A DNA stretch of 14,924 bases from an uncultured Caryophanales bacterium (GTDB lineage: Bacteria > Bacillota_I > Bacilli_A > RF39 > UBA660). The position numbers and the translations under genes are program-made. Shown here piece after piece: positions 6,319-13,573 of the stretch; within the stretch, counting starts at the first letter, position 1; every line of letters begins with the position of its first letter. A model generated the notes under the pieces. It was not told the DNA's origin, did no database searches, and worked only from the letters and a program-made list of their open reading frames with translations. The stretch lies in contig CAMSXY010000014.1 in the NCBI GenBank assembly GCA_947065955.1, forward strand, positions 1-14,924, read 5' to 3'.

Positions 6319-7584
6319 TTATCTTCTTCCTCTTTTATAACTACGACTTAAAAGTTCACTATCAATTTGTTTATAGGTTTCAAGTGCAACACCAACAACA
6401 ATTAAAAGTCCTGTTCCTCCAATCGAAACACTCGAAGGAAGATTGCTGATCCAGCCAAAAATGATTGGAAGAGCTGCAATAATACTTAAACAAGAAGCTC
6501 CAACAAGGGTAATTCTTTTTAAAACTTTTGTAATATATTTCCCAGTTTCTTCTCCTGGACGAACCCCAGGGATAAAACCTCCATTTTTACTTAAATTATC
6601 TGCCATTTCTTGTGGTTTAATTTGAAAGAAAGTATAAAAATAAGTAAATGCGAAAATTAAAACAATATAAAGAATAAAACCTGTTACACTTGTCATAGAT
6701 ATCCACTTATTAATAAACAAAGTAAATCCTTCTTTTTTCAATAACCCTGCAATTAAAGAAGGGATCGAAATTAAAGTAGATGCAAATATAACAGGAATAA
6801 CACCTGCAGAATTCAATTTAAAAGGTAAATAACTATTTGCTCCACCATAGAAACTATTTGATTTATTTGTATACTGCACAGGTATTCTTCTCTCAGCACT
6901 TTGCTCAAAAATAACGCCAACAATAATAAGTGCATAAACAATAACAAACAAAACAAACATCAAAATTCCAATAAAAGAACTCATCGTTGTTGAATTTACA
7001 AGAGCATCATAAGCGGTTGCAAACATAAGAGGCATATTTGAAATGATTCCAGCCATAATGATTAAAGACATTCCATTTCCAACACCCTTTGCAGTAATAC
7101 GATCTCCTACCCATAAAAGTAGACAAGTTCCCGCTGTAAGAATTAAAGAGTATTGCATATAATCTAACACGTTCTTACCAGATATAAAAGTAAAAGAATA
7201 AATATATCCTTGTAAGAAAGCAAGAGCAATTCCCACAATTCTTGTAATTTGATTAAGTTTATTTCTTCCAACTCCACCTTGCTTACTTAAATCAGAAAGA
7301 TATGGAATAATATCTGCCGATAAAAGTTGAATAACAATGGATGCAGTAATATAAGGACCAACTCCTAAAGCAAAAATAGAAGCTTTTTCCATAGATCCTC
7401 CACCCATTAAACTCATGAGTTGTAAAAATCCAAGACCTTCTGTTCCAAGCGTTGTTTGATCAATTCCAGGAACAATAATCGCAGATCCTAATTTAAAAAT
7501 AAAGAGGCAGAAAAAAGTAAACAAGATCCTTTTTTGTAAATCCTTGTTTTTGGGATTGAATATTTGCTTAATAAATGCAAACAT
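6319..7584 (-). CDS. secY: Protein translocase channel subunit SecY
   Basis: SecY (421 aa, usual about 420-435) forms the protein-conducting channel of the cytoplasmic membrane with SecE and SecG, driven by SecA. About ten hydrophobic segments can be counted. SecY signature 1 is at residues 76-88 (GPYITASIVIQLL) and signature 2 at about 161-180 (DRITAKGVGNGMSLIIMAGI). The cytoplasmic loop NGGFIPGVRPGEET (about 334-347), next to the SecA-binding C5 region, is intact, and the protein ends with a basic tail. The gene follows rplO by one base, with a strong GAGGTGATC ribosome binding site, and precedes adk by four bases. Confidence 0.98.
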   Translation of the reverse strand: MFAFIKQIFNPKNKDLQKRILFTFFCLFIFKLGSAIIVPGIDQTTLGTEGLGFLQLMSLMGGGSMEKASIFALGVGPYITASIVIQLLSADIIPYLSDLSKQGGVGRNKLNQITRIVGIALAFLQGYIYSFTFISGKNVLDYMQYSLILTAGTCLLLWVGDRITAKGVGNGMSLIIMAGIISNMPLMFATAYDALVNSTTMSSFIGILMFVLFVIVYALIIVGVIFEQSAERRIPVQYTNKSNSFYGGANSYLPFKLNSAGVIPVIFASTLISIPSLIAGLLKKEGFTLFINKWISMTSVTGFILYIVLIFAFTYFYTFFQIKPQEMADNLSKNGGFIPGVRPGEETGKYITKVLKRITLVGASCLSIIAALPIIFGWISNLPSSVSIGGTGLLIVVGVALETYKQIDSELLSRSYKRGRR

Positions 7585-7585
7585 T

Positions 7586-8029
7586 TTAGATCACCTCTGC
7601 TTTTCCACCTAATTTTTCTATTTGTTCCATAGCTTTCTTTGAAAAACTATGTGCTTGAACATTTAATTTTTTTTCTAAAGTTCCATTTCCTAAAACTTTA
7701 ATACCATCTAATTGATTCTTGATAATTCCCATTTCCTTTAAGATTTCTGGAGTAACTTGTGCCCCATCTTCAAAATGATTTAAATCACCCACATTAATTG
7801 TAGCATATCTTACTTTAAACATAGCATTGGAAAATCCTCTTTTTGGAAGTCTTCTAAATAATGGTAATTGTCCTCCTTCAAAACCTGGACGAACTCCACC
7901 ACCACTTCGAGCATTTTGTCCTTTATGACCTTTTCCACTTGTTTTTCCATTTCCGGTAGCAACGCCACGTCCCACTCTTTTACGTTTTGAAGTAGCGCCT
8001 TCGGCTGGATGAATACTATTTAATTTCAT
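7586..8029 (-). CDS. rplO: 50S ribosomal protein L15
   Basis: L15 (147 aa, normal) is a late-assembling 23S binder with a long basic N-terminal extension. Signatures are MKLNSIHPAEGATSKRKRVGRG, the Gly/Lys-rich GKTSGKGHKGQNARSGGGVRPGFEGGQ and LPLFRRLPKRGF. The C-terminal globular part ends KAMEQIEKLGGKAEVI. The start overlaps the rpsE stop by one base, and only a GAGG about ten bases upstream, inside rpsE, serves as ribosome binding site; translation is therefore probably coupled to rpsE. secY starts one base after the stop. Confidence 0.97.
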   Translation of the reverse strand: MKLNSIHPAEGATSKRKRVGRGVATGNGKTSGKGHKGQNARSGGGVRPGFEGGQLPLFRRLPKRGFSNAMFKVRYATINVGDLNHFEDGAQVTPEILKEMGIIKNQLDGIKVLGNGTLEKKLNVQAHSFSKKAMEQIEKLGGKAEVI

Positions 8030-8535
8030 TAGACCAATTCCTCAACTTTCTTACCACGTAATTTTGCAACTTGTTCTGCTGTTTTTTGAGACTTTAATGC
8101 TTCAAGGGTAGCATATGCCATATTAATTTTAGTGTTAGATCCAAGTGATTTTGATAGGATATCTTTAACTCCTGCAAGTTCTAGTACAGCTCTTACAGCG
8201 CCTCCTGCTTTTACTCCAGTACCTTTTGATGCTGGTTTTAACATAACACGACTTGCACCTCTTACACCAATAGCTTCGTGTGGAATGGTTCTTTCATCAA
8301 CAATAGACACATTTACTACATTTTTTGTAGCGGCAGCAACAGCCTTTTTAATAGCATCTGGAACTTCATTTGCTTTTCCAGTTCCGATTCCAACTAGTCC
8401 CTTACGGTTTCCTACGGCTACGGTTGCAGAAAAACGGAAATGACGACCACCTTTAGTTACTTTCGTAACACGACCAATATTGATGATTTCTTCTTCAAAT
8501 TGTTTTGGGCGTGGTTCTCTAACTTTTCTTTCCAT
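8029..8535 (-). CDS. rpsE: 30S ribosomal protein S5
   Basis: S5 (168 aa, normal) lies at the mRNA entry site of the 30S and affects decoding accuracy with S4. The N-terminal double-stranded-RNA-binding-like domain carries VTKVTKGGRHFRFSATVAVG and GLVGIGTGKANEVPDAIKKA. The C-terminal domain contains ASKGTGVKAGGAVRAVLELAGVKDI. The TAA shares one base with the ATG of rplO (TAATG), leaving no room for rpmD (L30), which normally lies here. The ribosome binding site is AAAGGAGGG. Confidence 0.98.
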   Translation of the reverse strand: MERKVREPRPKQFEEEIINIGRVTKVTKGGRHFRFSATVAVGNRKGLVGIGTGKANEVPDAIKKAVAAATKNVVNVSIVDERTIPHEAIGVRGASRVMLKPASKGTGVKAGGAVRAVLELAGVKDILSKSLGSNTKINMAYATLEALKSQKTAEQVAKLRGKKVEELV

Positions 8536-8548
8536 CTATTTCCCTCCT

Positions 8549-8911
8549 TTAGAATTCTAATCCATTTTCACGTGCAGCTTCTGCTAAAGCTTCTACACGT
8601 CCATGATATAGGTATCCACCTCTATCAAATACGACTTTAGTAATATTTTGTTCTTTTGCTCTTTTTGCAAGTAATTCTCCGACTTTTCTAGCAGCTTCTA
8701 CATTTCCACCATTTTCAAGTTTCAATTCTTTATCGATAGAAGAAGCACTTACTAAAGTTACATTTTTTGTATCATCAATGATTTGAGCAAAAATATTTTG
8801 ATTGGAACGAAATACATTTAATCTTGGTGTAGTACTTGTCCCAGATACTTTGTTTCGAACACGTTCATGACGAGCAAGACGTGCTTCGTTTCTTGATTCT
8901 TTCTTGATCAT
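8549..8911 (-). CDS. rplR: 50S ribosomal protein L18
   Basis: L18 (120 aa, normal) binds 5S rRNA with L5 in the central protuberance. The basic N-terminus IKKESRNEARLARHERVRNKVSGT is followed by PRLNVFRSNQNIFAQIIDD. The family-defining KVVFDRGGYLYHGRVEALAEAARENGLEF closes the protein (consensus VFDRGGxxYHGRVxALAxAARExGLxF). GGAG lies seven bases before the ATG. It sits between rplF and rpsE as expected. Confidence 0.98.
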   Translation of the reverse strand: MIKKESRNEARLARHERVRNKVSGTSTTPRLNVFRSNQNIFAQIIDDTKNVTLVSASSIDKELKLENGGNVEAARKVGELLAKRAKEQNITKVVFDRGGYLYHGRVEALAEAARENGLEF

Positions 8912-8936
8912 AATTTGTCTCCTTTTCTATCTAAAA

Positions 8937-9467
8937 TTAAGAAGCCTTTTTACCAACCTTACGAATAATGGTTTCATTCGCATAACGAATTCCTTTTCCT
9001 TTGTAAGGTTCTGGTTTTCTAATTTTTCTTACACTAGCAGCAAATTCTCCTACTAATTGTTTATCTGCACCACGTACAAATAATTCTGTATTACTTGGAA
9101 CTTCAAGAGTAATTCCCTCTGGAATATCCACATTTACAGGATGAGAATAACCTGCTGTTACTACGAGTTTTCCATCTTTTAAAGCAAAACGATATCCAAC
9201 TCCGACAGACTCTAACTTTTTTTCAAATCCTTCTGTAACACCTTTTATCATATTGGCGATATTGGCATTTGCTGTCCCATGAAAGTTTTTAAAATTATCA
9301 TTTTTTCTTGTAATAACAATTTCATTATCTTTAACTTCTACTTGAATATTAGCATGTACCTCAGTAGAAAGTTCTCCCTTAGGACCTTTTACGTTTACAG
9401 TGTTTTCTGTAACAGTAACCGTTACACCTTCTGGTATTACAAGTACGCGATTTCCTATACGACTCAT
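8937..9467 (-). CDS. rplF: 50S ribosomal protein L6
   Basis: L6 (176 aa, normal) is a two-domain protein near the GTPase-associated centre and sarcin-ricin loop. The opening MSRIGNRVLVIPEGVTVTV and VNVKGPKGELS are typical of domain 1. Domain 2 contains GVGYRFALKDGKLVVTAGYSHPV and the signature KPEPYKGKGIRYANE, which is followed by KVGKKAS. The gene is 15 bp after rpsH and 25 bp before rplR. No irregularities were seen. Confidence 0.98.
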   Translation of the reverse strand: MSRIGNRVLVIPEGVTVTVTENTVNVKGPKGELSTEVHANIQVEVKDNEIVITRKNDNFKNFHGTANANIANMIKGVTEGFEKKLESVGVGYRFALKDGKLVVTAGYSHPVNVDIPEGITLEVPSNTELFVRGADKQLVGEFAASVRKIRKPEPYKGKGIRYANETIIRKVGKKAS

Positions 9468-9482
9468 ATTATCCTTTCCTTT

Positions 9483-9878
9483 CTACCAAATATAAGCTAA
9501 AACTTCTCCACCTAATGAAGCATTTCTTGCCATTTTATCGGTCATAATTCCCTTAGATGTAGAAATGATTGCGATTCCAAGTCCATTAAGTACACGAGGC
9601 ACATCCATAGCCTTGGCATAAACACGAAGTCCTGGTTTTGAAATTCTTTTAAGACCAGTAATGACTCTTTCTCTGTTTTCACCATATTTTAAAGATAAAA
9701 CAATCACATCTTGGACATTATTTTTCTTAACTTTATAATCAATAATAAATCCTTCTTCTTTTAAAATTCTTGCGATTTCTACTTTCATCTTAGAAGATGG
9801 TACTTCAACTTCTTTATATCTCATTGCATTTGCATTACGAATTCTCGTAAGCATATCTGCGATTGGATCTGTAACCAT
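9483..9878 (-). CDS. rpsH: 30S ribosomal protein S8
   Basis: S8 is a primary binder of the 16S central domain. With the start at 9878 the protein is 131 aa, the usual length. It begins MVTDPIADMLTRIRNA, a hallmark, and ends with STSKGIMTDKMARNASLGGEVLAYIW, matching the family STSxGxMTDxxARxxxxGGExLxxxW. The open frame extends eight codons further upstream to 9902, but that would overlap rpsN and the ribosome binding site. GGAGGG at 9884-9889, five bases before ATG 9878, fixes the start. In E. coli S8 represses spc translation; no such site can be claimed here. Confidence 0.96.
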   Translation of the reverse strand: MVTDPIADMLTRIRNANAMRYKEVEVPSSKMKVEIARILKEEGFIIDYKVKKNNVQDVIVLSLKYGENRERVITGLKRISKPGLRVYAKAMDVPRVLNGLGIAIISTSKGIMTDKMARNASLGGEVLAYIW

Positions 9879-9895
9879 AAAATCCCTCCTTACAC

Positions 9896-10081
9896 TTACC
9901 AACTAGATTTTTTAACGCCTGGTATTTGTCCTTTATATGCTAATTCTCTAAAACAAATTCGGCAAATTCCATATTTTTTAAGCACGGAATGAGGTCTACC
10001 ACATCTTTCACAACGTGTATATTCACGTACTTTATATTTTGGAGTTCGCGCTTGTTTTATGATCATACTTTTTTTAGCCAT
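9896..10081 (-). CDS. rpsN: 30S ribosomal protein S14, zinc-binding short type (type Z)
   Basis: S14 (61 aa) is bound in the 30S head near S3 and S10. This is the short zinc-containing form: C24-x2-C27 in TRCERCGRPHS and C40-x2-C43 in GICRICFREL complete a four-cysteine site. The C-terminus GQIPGVKKSSW is invariant for this type. Many Bacillota also carry a longer zinc-free paralogue used under zinc shortage, but none is in this window. AGGAGG lies upstream of the ATG. The TAA ends 17 bp before the rpsH ATG chosen here. Confidence 0.98.
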   Translation of the reverse strand: MAKKSMIIKQARTPKYKVREYTRCERCGRPHSVLKKYGICRICFRELAYKGQIPGVKKSSW

Positions 10082-10099
10082 AATTTCCTCCTAATAGTA

Positions 10100-10639
10100 T
10101 TATTTTTTAAATGGCATACCGAAACCTTTTAAGAGATCGTGTGCTTCTTCGTTAGACTTAGCTGTAGTAACAAATACGATATCCATACCACGTACTTTAA
10201 CCACGTTATCGTATTCAATTTCCGAGAAGATTAATTGTTCTGTTAATCCCAATGTATAATTTCCTCTTCCATCAAATGCTTTTGCAGAAATACCTCTAAA
10301 GTCCCTTACACGTGGAAGTGCGATACTAATTAATTTATCTAAAAAATTATACATATTTTCCCCACGTAAAGTAACCTTACATCCAATTGCTTGGCCTTCT
10401 CTTAGTTTAAATCCAGCAATGGCTTTTTTTGCTTTTGTTGCAACTGGTTTTTGTCCTGTAATAGCTTCTAATTCATTCATAGCAGCTTCTAACATCTTTG
10501 CATTGTGAGCAGCATCTCCAACACCAATATTTACAACAATCTTATCTAATTTTGGTACTTCCATAATACTTTTATATTTGTATTTGTCTTTTAAACTAGG
10601 TACGATTTCACTTACATATTTTTCTTTTAGGCGGTTCAT
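10100..10639 (-). CDS. rplE: 50S ribosomal protein L5
   Basis: L5 (179 aa, normal) binds 5S rRNA with L18 in the central protuberance and touches the P-site tRNA. The family signature VPKLDKIVVNIGVGDA is near residue 28, followed by ITGQKPVATKAKKAIAGFKLREG and CKVTLRGENMYNFLDKL. It then shows PRVRDFRGISAKAFDGRGNYTLGL, EQLIFSEIEYD and the closing GMPFKK. The gene sits between rplX and rpsN, as in the standard spc order. The start is supported by GGAGGG shortly upstream of the ATG. Confidence 0.98.
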   Translation of the reverse strand: MNRLKEKYVSEIVPSLKDKYKYKSIMEVPKLDKIVVNIGVGDAAHNAKMLEAAMNELEAITGQKPVATKAKKAIAGFKLREGQAIGCKVTLRGENMYNFLDKLISIALPRVRDFRGISAKAFDGRGNYTLGLTEQLIFSEIEYDNVVKVRGMDIVFVTTAKSNEEAHDLLKGFGMPFKK

Positions 10640-10656
10640 ATATACCCTCCTTCCAA

Positions 10657-10965
10657 TTAATCAAGAACACTTTTCGATTTTTTTGTAATTCTTACCTTTT
10701 TTCCGTTTTTATCGGTAGTATGTTCAATTCTTGTTCTAGTATTTGTCTTAGGATCCAAAATCATAACATTAGAAGCATGAATTGGAGCTTCTACTTCTAC
10801 AATAGAACCTGGGTTTTGTCCATTTGGTTTTACTGTTTTTTTCACCAAATTGATGCCTTCTACAACAACTTTATTAGATTCTTTTAAAACTTCTCTAATA
10901 ACGCCTTGTTGTTTCTTGCATTTTCCAGAAATAACAACTACTTTATCTCCTTTTTTAAAGTTCAT
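10657..10965 (-). CDS. rplX: 50S ribosomal protein L24
   Basis: L24 (102 aa) is an assembly initiator that binds the 5' end of 23S rRNA. The N-terminal KOW motif is visible in KKGDKVVVISGKCKKQQGVI (residues 4-23), where the usual GKxKGxxG appears as GKCKKQQG. Conserved downstream elements are VVVEGINLVKKTVKPN, then an IHASNVMILDP block and a basic tail. The usual zinc-free C-terminal part is present. The gene follows rplN by 20 bp and precedes rplE by 17 bp. Confidence 0.97.
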   Translation of the reverse strand: MNFKKGDKVVVISGKCKKQQGVIREVLKESNKVVVEGINLVKKTVKPNGQNPGSIVEVEAPIHASNVMILDPKTNTRTRIEHTTDKNGKKVRITKKSKSVLD

Positions 10966-10985
10966 ACTCTTCCTCCTTTAAGGAT

Positions 10986-11354
10986 TTATAACACTTCTTT
11001 TGCTAGTGATACAATTTTCATAAAATCTTTATCACGAAGTTCTCGTGCGACTGGTCCAAATACACGAGTTCCAACTGGACTTTTATCATCTTTAATAATA
11101 ACGCAAGCGTTATCATCAAATTTAATATAAGATCCATCTTTTCTTCTTAGACCAAATTTACTTCTAACAATTACAGCCTTTACAACTTTACCTTTACCAA
11201 CTGTACCATTAGGAGTTGCGTTTTTTACGGTTCCAACAACTATATCTCCAATATTACCAGTTTTTACTTTGCTTCCTCCAAGGACACGAATAACAGATAT
11301 TTCACGTGCACCAGAGTTATCAGCAACTTTAAGACGGCTTTCTTGTTGAATCAT
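10986..11354 (-). CDS. rplN: 50S ribosomal protein L14
   Basis: L14 (122 aa, the invariant family length) is a beta-barrel on the intersubunit face that forms bridges to 16S rRNA. It is also the docking site of silencing factor RsfS. It starts MIQQESRLKVADNSGAREI, and continues with VLGGSKVKTGNIGDIVVGTVK, KAVIVRSKFGLRRKDGSYIKFDDNACVII and the end GTRVFGPVARELRDKDFMKIVSLAKEVL; each block is standard. AAGGAGG precedes the ATG. No deviations stand out. Confidence 0.98.
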   Translation of the reverse strand: MIQQESRLKVADNSGAREISVIRVLGGSKVKTGNIGDIVVGTVKNATPNGTVGKGKVVKAVIVRSKFGLRRKDGSYIKFDDNACVIIKDDKSPVGTRVFGPVARELRDKDFMKIVSLAKEVL

Positions 11355-11382
11355 ATATTAATTCCTCCTTATCCGCTTGCAA

Positions 11383-11640
11383 CTATAAAATAATTGCTTT
11401 TTCTACGATTTCCACTAAACGATAGTGTTTTGTTTTAGATAGTGGTCTAGTTTCAGCAATACGTACAACATCTCCAACTTGTGCTTCATTTTTTTCATCA
11501 TGAGCAGCATATTTTTTGGAATATTTTACACGCTTTTTGTATAATCTATCATTTTTGTAAGTTTCTACGAGTACCGTAATTGTTTTATCATTTGTGCTAC
11601 TTACAACCTTACCTAATAATTCACGGTTCTTCTTTTCCAT
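11383..11640 (-). CDS. rpsQ: 30S ribosomal protein S17
   Basis: S17 (85 aa, normal) is an OB-fold primary binder of the 16S rRNA 5' domain. Signatures are RELLGKVVSSTNDKTITVLVE near the N-terminus, then the loop KKRVKYSKKYAAHDE and GDVVRIAETRPLSKTKHYRLVEIVE, matching the family GDxVxIxETRPLSKxKxxxLVE. AAGGAG lies 10 nt before the ATG. The gene follows rpmC by 12 bp and precedes rplN by 28 bp, the largest gap inside the block; that gap holds only the rplN ribosome binding site. Confidence 0.97.
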   Translation of the reverse strand: MEKKNRELLGKVVSSTNDKTITVLVETYKNDRLYKKRVKYSKKYAAHDEKNEAQVGDVVRIAETRPLSKTKHYRLVEIVEKAIIL

Positions 11641-11652
11641 AAATAAATCTCC

Positions 11653-11841
11653 TTAATTTTTTCTTTCATTTAAAATGGTTTTTAAACGTGCAACTAATTT
11701 TCTTAGTTCCTTAATTCTGGAAGGTTTTTCTAGGTTCCCAGTAGCTTGGCTTAAACGTAGATTAAATAGTTCTTCTTTTGATTCTTCAATTTTTTTGATG
11801 ATTTGTTCATCACTTAAAGCACGAATTTCTTGATTAGTCAA
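11653..11841 (-). CDS. rpmC: 50S ribosomal protein L29 (non-ATG start)
   Basis: L29 is a small helical-hairpin protein beside the exit-tunnel mouth, next to L23. The diagnostic block KEELFNLRLSQATGNLEKPSRIKELRK matches the family consensus EELFNLR...TGQLENPxRIxxVRK. There is no ATG at the 5' end. In-frame candidates are GTG at 11853, GTG at 11850 and TTG at 11841. The TTG aligns with the usual L29 initiator (LTNQEIRAL versus typical MKxxEIRxL) and has GGTGA five bases upstream. It gives a 62-aa protein. The GTG starts would add three or four residues and have poorer ribosome binding sites. Product identity is certain; the exact start is less so. Confidence 0.93.
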   Translation of the reverse strand: MTNQEIRALSDEQIIKKIEESKEELFNLRLSQATGNLEKPSRIKELRKLVARLKTILNERKN

Positions 11842-12262
11842 CGTTCTCACCACTTTCTTTTTTTACAAACTTACATTTGATAGGAAGCTTATGCATAGCA
11901 AGCCTTAAGGCTTCTCTTGCAACATCTTCTGTTACGCCACCAATTTCGAACATAATTTTTCCTTTTTTTACTACTGCAACCCAAACTTCTGGTTGACCTT
12001 TACCTTTACCCATACGAGTTTCTAGAGGTATTTTCGTTAATGATAGGTGAGGGAAAATATTAATCCAAACTTTTCCACCACGTTTCATAAAACGTGTCAT
12101 AGCAACACGAGCTGCTTCAATTTGTTGTTGTGTAATCCAAGCACCCTCTAATGCCTCTAGCCCATATTCTCCAAAACTTAATTCCTTGTTTCCTTTTGTA
12201 ACACCATCATATCTTAAACGATGTGGTCTTCTATATTTCGTTCTTTTTGGAATGACTGCCAT
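11834..12262 (-). CDS. rplP: 50S ribosomal protein L16
   Basis: L16 (142 aa) organises the A-site region of the 50S and contacts the elbow of tRNA. It begins with PKRTKYRRPHR, then FGEYGLEALEGAWITQQQIEAAR, TRFMKRGGKVWINIFP and TRMGKGKGQPEVWVA, all classic L16 signatures. The ATG at 12262 is preceded by GGAGGG with 5-nt spacing, so the start is well supported even though it lies 32 bp inside rpsC. The end overlaps rpmC (8 bp if rpmC starts at TTG 11841). The string of overlaps implies tightly coupled translation of S3, L16 and L29. Confidence 0.97.
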   Translation of the reverse strand: MAVIPKRTKYRRPHRLRYDGVTKGNKELSFGEYGLEALEGAWITQQQIEAARVAMTRFMKRGGKVWINIFPHLSLTKIPLETRMGKGKGQPEVWVAVVKKGKIMFEIGGVTEDVAREALRLAMHKLPIKCKFVKKESGENVD

Positions 12263-12911
12263 GTTGACCCTCCTTTTTCTTAGTAGGAAGGATTTCTCCT
12301 TTATAAATCCAAACTTTTACACCGATTTTACCATAGGTTGTATTGGCTTCTTTATGTGAATAATCGACATCGGCTCTTAAAGTATGAAGTGGAATATTTC
12401 CTTCCGTATATCCTTCAGTACGAGCCATATCAGCTCCACCTAAACGTCCTGATACAGAAGTTTTAATTCCCTTTGCTCCCGCTTTCATTGTATTTCGAAT
12501 TGCTCTTTTTTGAGCAATACGGAAAGATACCCTATTTTCAATTTGATGTGCAATAGATTCTGCAACAAGGGCAGCATCTAAATCTGGATTTTTAATTTCC
12601 ATAATAGAGATTTGAATATCCTCCCCAACTAATTTGGATAATTCTTTTTTAATTTTTTCAATTTCATCTCCACCATGTCCAATTACTACACCAGGTTTTG
12701 CAGTATTAATAATAATATCTGTCTTTTTTGCGGTTCTTTCAATAAGAATCGTTGAAACAGCAGCATCTTTCAATCTTTTTTCTAAGAATTTACGAATTTT
12801 AACATCATTATTTAAATACTTAGAAAAATCTTTATTTCCAGCATACCATTTTGATTCCCAAGTCTTATTGATTCCTAATCTAAGTCCTATTGGACTAACC
12901 TTTTGACCCAC
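12231..12911 (-). CDS. rpsC: 30S ribosomal protein S3
   Basis: S3 (226 aa) lies at the mRNA entry channel on the 30S head and contributes to the ribosomal helicase activity with S4 and S5. It starts GQKVSPIGLRLGI, the family hallmark. A type-2 KH domain follows with the GxxG loop as GHGG (residues 78-81, in GVVIGHGGDEI). The C-terminal domain contains SGRLGGADMARTEGYTEG and the conserved DYSHKEANTTYGKIGVKVWIYKGE. The basic tail reads through the ribosome binding site and start of rplP: the two genes overlap by 32 bp. The stop is TAG, whereas most genes here use TAA. Confidence 0.97.
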   Translation of the reverse strand: MGQKVSPIGLRLGINKTWESKWYAGNKDFSKYLNNDVKIRKFLEKRLKDAAVSTILIERTAKKTDIIINTAKPGVVIGHGGDEIEKIKKELSKLVGEDIQISIMEIKNPDLDAALVAESIAHQIENRVSFRIAQKRAIRNTMKAGAKGIKTSVSGRLGGADMARTEGYTEGNIPLHTLRADVDYSHKEANTTYGKIGVKVWIYKGEILPTKKKEGQHGSHSKKNEI

Positions 12912-12928
12912 GAGTTTTCCTCCTTTGC

Positions 12929-13264
12929 TTAATTTCTCTCACTTACAACAACTGTAATATGACTGGTTCTTTTTTTGATTGGATCTACATGTCCACGTGA
13001 TCCAAAACGCATTCTTTTCATTGTAACGCCCTCATCAATATAGGCTTTTGTAACGTATAGTTTTTCTTTATCTAATCCAAAGTTATTCTCTGCATTGGCA
13101 GTTGCAGAAACAAGAACTTTAGAAATAAGACGTGCAGCTTCTTTATTTAAATTATTTAAAATAATTTCCGCTTCTTTAACACTTTTTCCTCGTATTAAAT
13201 CGATTACTAAACGTGCTTTACGAGGAGCGATGCGAGCTCCTTTATGAATCGCGATTGCTTCCAT
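12929..13264 (-). CDS. rplV: 50S ribosomal protein L22
   Basis: L22 (111 aa, normal) spans the 50S from the surface to the exit-tunnel constriction, where its long beta-hairpin lines the wall near the macrolide site. Visible signatures are ARIAPRKARLVIDLIRGK near the start, then KVLVSATANAENN. The hairpin region is YIDEGVTMKRMRFGSRGHVDPIKKRTSHITVVV, where family members read RGRA.rI.KRTSHI. A phenylalanine-glycine-serine replaces the more usual RPRAxG variants in the hairpin tip, but without an alignment this is not called abnormal. The gene lies between rpsS and rpsC. Confidence 0.97.
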   Translation of the reverse strand: MEAIAIHKGARIAPRKARLVIDLIRGKSVKEAEIILNNLNKEAARLISKVLVSATANAENNFGLDKEKLYVTKAYIDEGVTMKRMRFGSRGHVDPIKKRTSHITVVVSERN

Positions 13265-13284
13265 TTCCTCACCTTCCTGGTAAA

Positions 13285-13557
13285 TTATTTTTTGTCTTTG
13301 TTATCGCCATGTCCACCAAATTTACGTGTCAATGCGAATTCTCCTAATTTATGCCCAACCATATCTTCTGTTACATAAACAGGGATAAATTCTTTACCAT
13401 TATGAACAGCAAATGTGTGTCCGACAAATTCAGGATAAATTGTAGAACGGCGAGACCAAGTTTTAATTACTTCTTTTTTTTGCGTTTCGTTTGCTTTTTT
13501 AACCTTTACCATAAGACTTCCGTCTACAAAAGGCCCTTTTTTCAAACTTCTAGCCAT
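13285..13557 (-). CDS. rpsS: 30S ribosomal protein S19
   Basis: S19 (90 aa) forms a complex with S13 in the 30S head and contacts 16S rRNA near the A-site finger. It opens with the family signature MARSLKKGPFVD and carries KTWSRRSTIYPEFVGHTFAVHNG and GHKLGEFALTRKFGGH. The usual GHKLGEFAPTR has leucine in place of proline here, a modest change. The tail ends GDNKDKK. The gene is 16 bp after rplB and 20 bp before rplV. The tryptophan in TWSRRS is encoded by TGG. Confidence 0.97.
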   Translation of the reverse strand: MARSLKKGPFVDGSLMVKVKKANETQKKEVIKTWSRRSTIYPEFVGHTFAVHNGKEFIPVYVTEDMVGHKLGEFALTRKFGGHGDNKDKK

Positions 13558-13573
13558 TTAAATCATCCTTTCA

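Noticed and set aside
8132..8443. Plus-strand open frame of 103 codons opposite rpsE
   Set aside because: It is antisense to a strongly conserved ribosomal gene, has no family likeness, and is a composition shadow of the S5 frame.
9896..10639. S8-type autoregulatory RNA site near rplE as in E. coli spc
   Set aside because: No hairpin resembling the 16S S8-binding site could be made out by eye, and this control is described for proteobacteria; a structure search would be needed.
12634..12906. Plus-strand open frame of 90 codons opposite rpsC
   Set aside because: Antisense shadow of S3; no recognisable protein features beyond those forced by the opposite strand.
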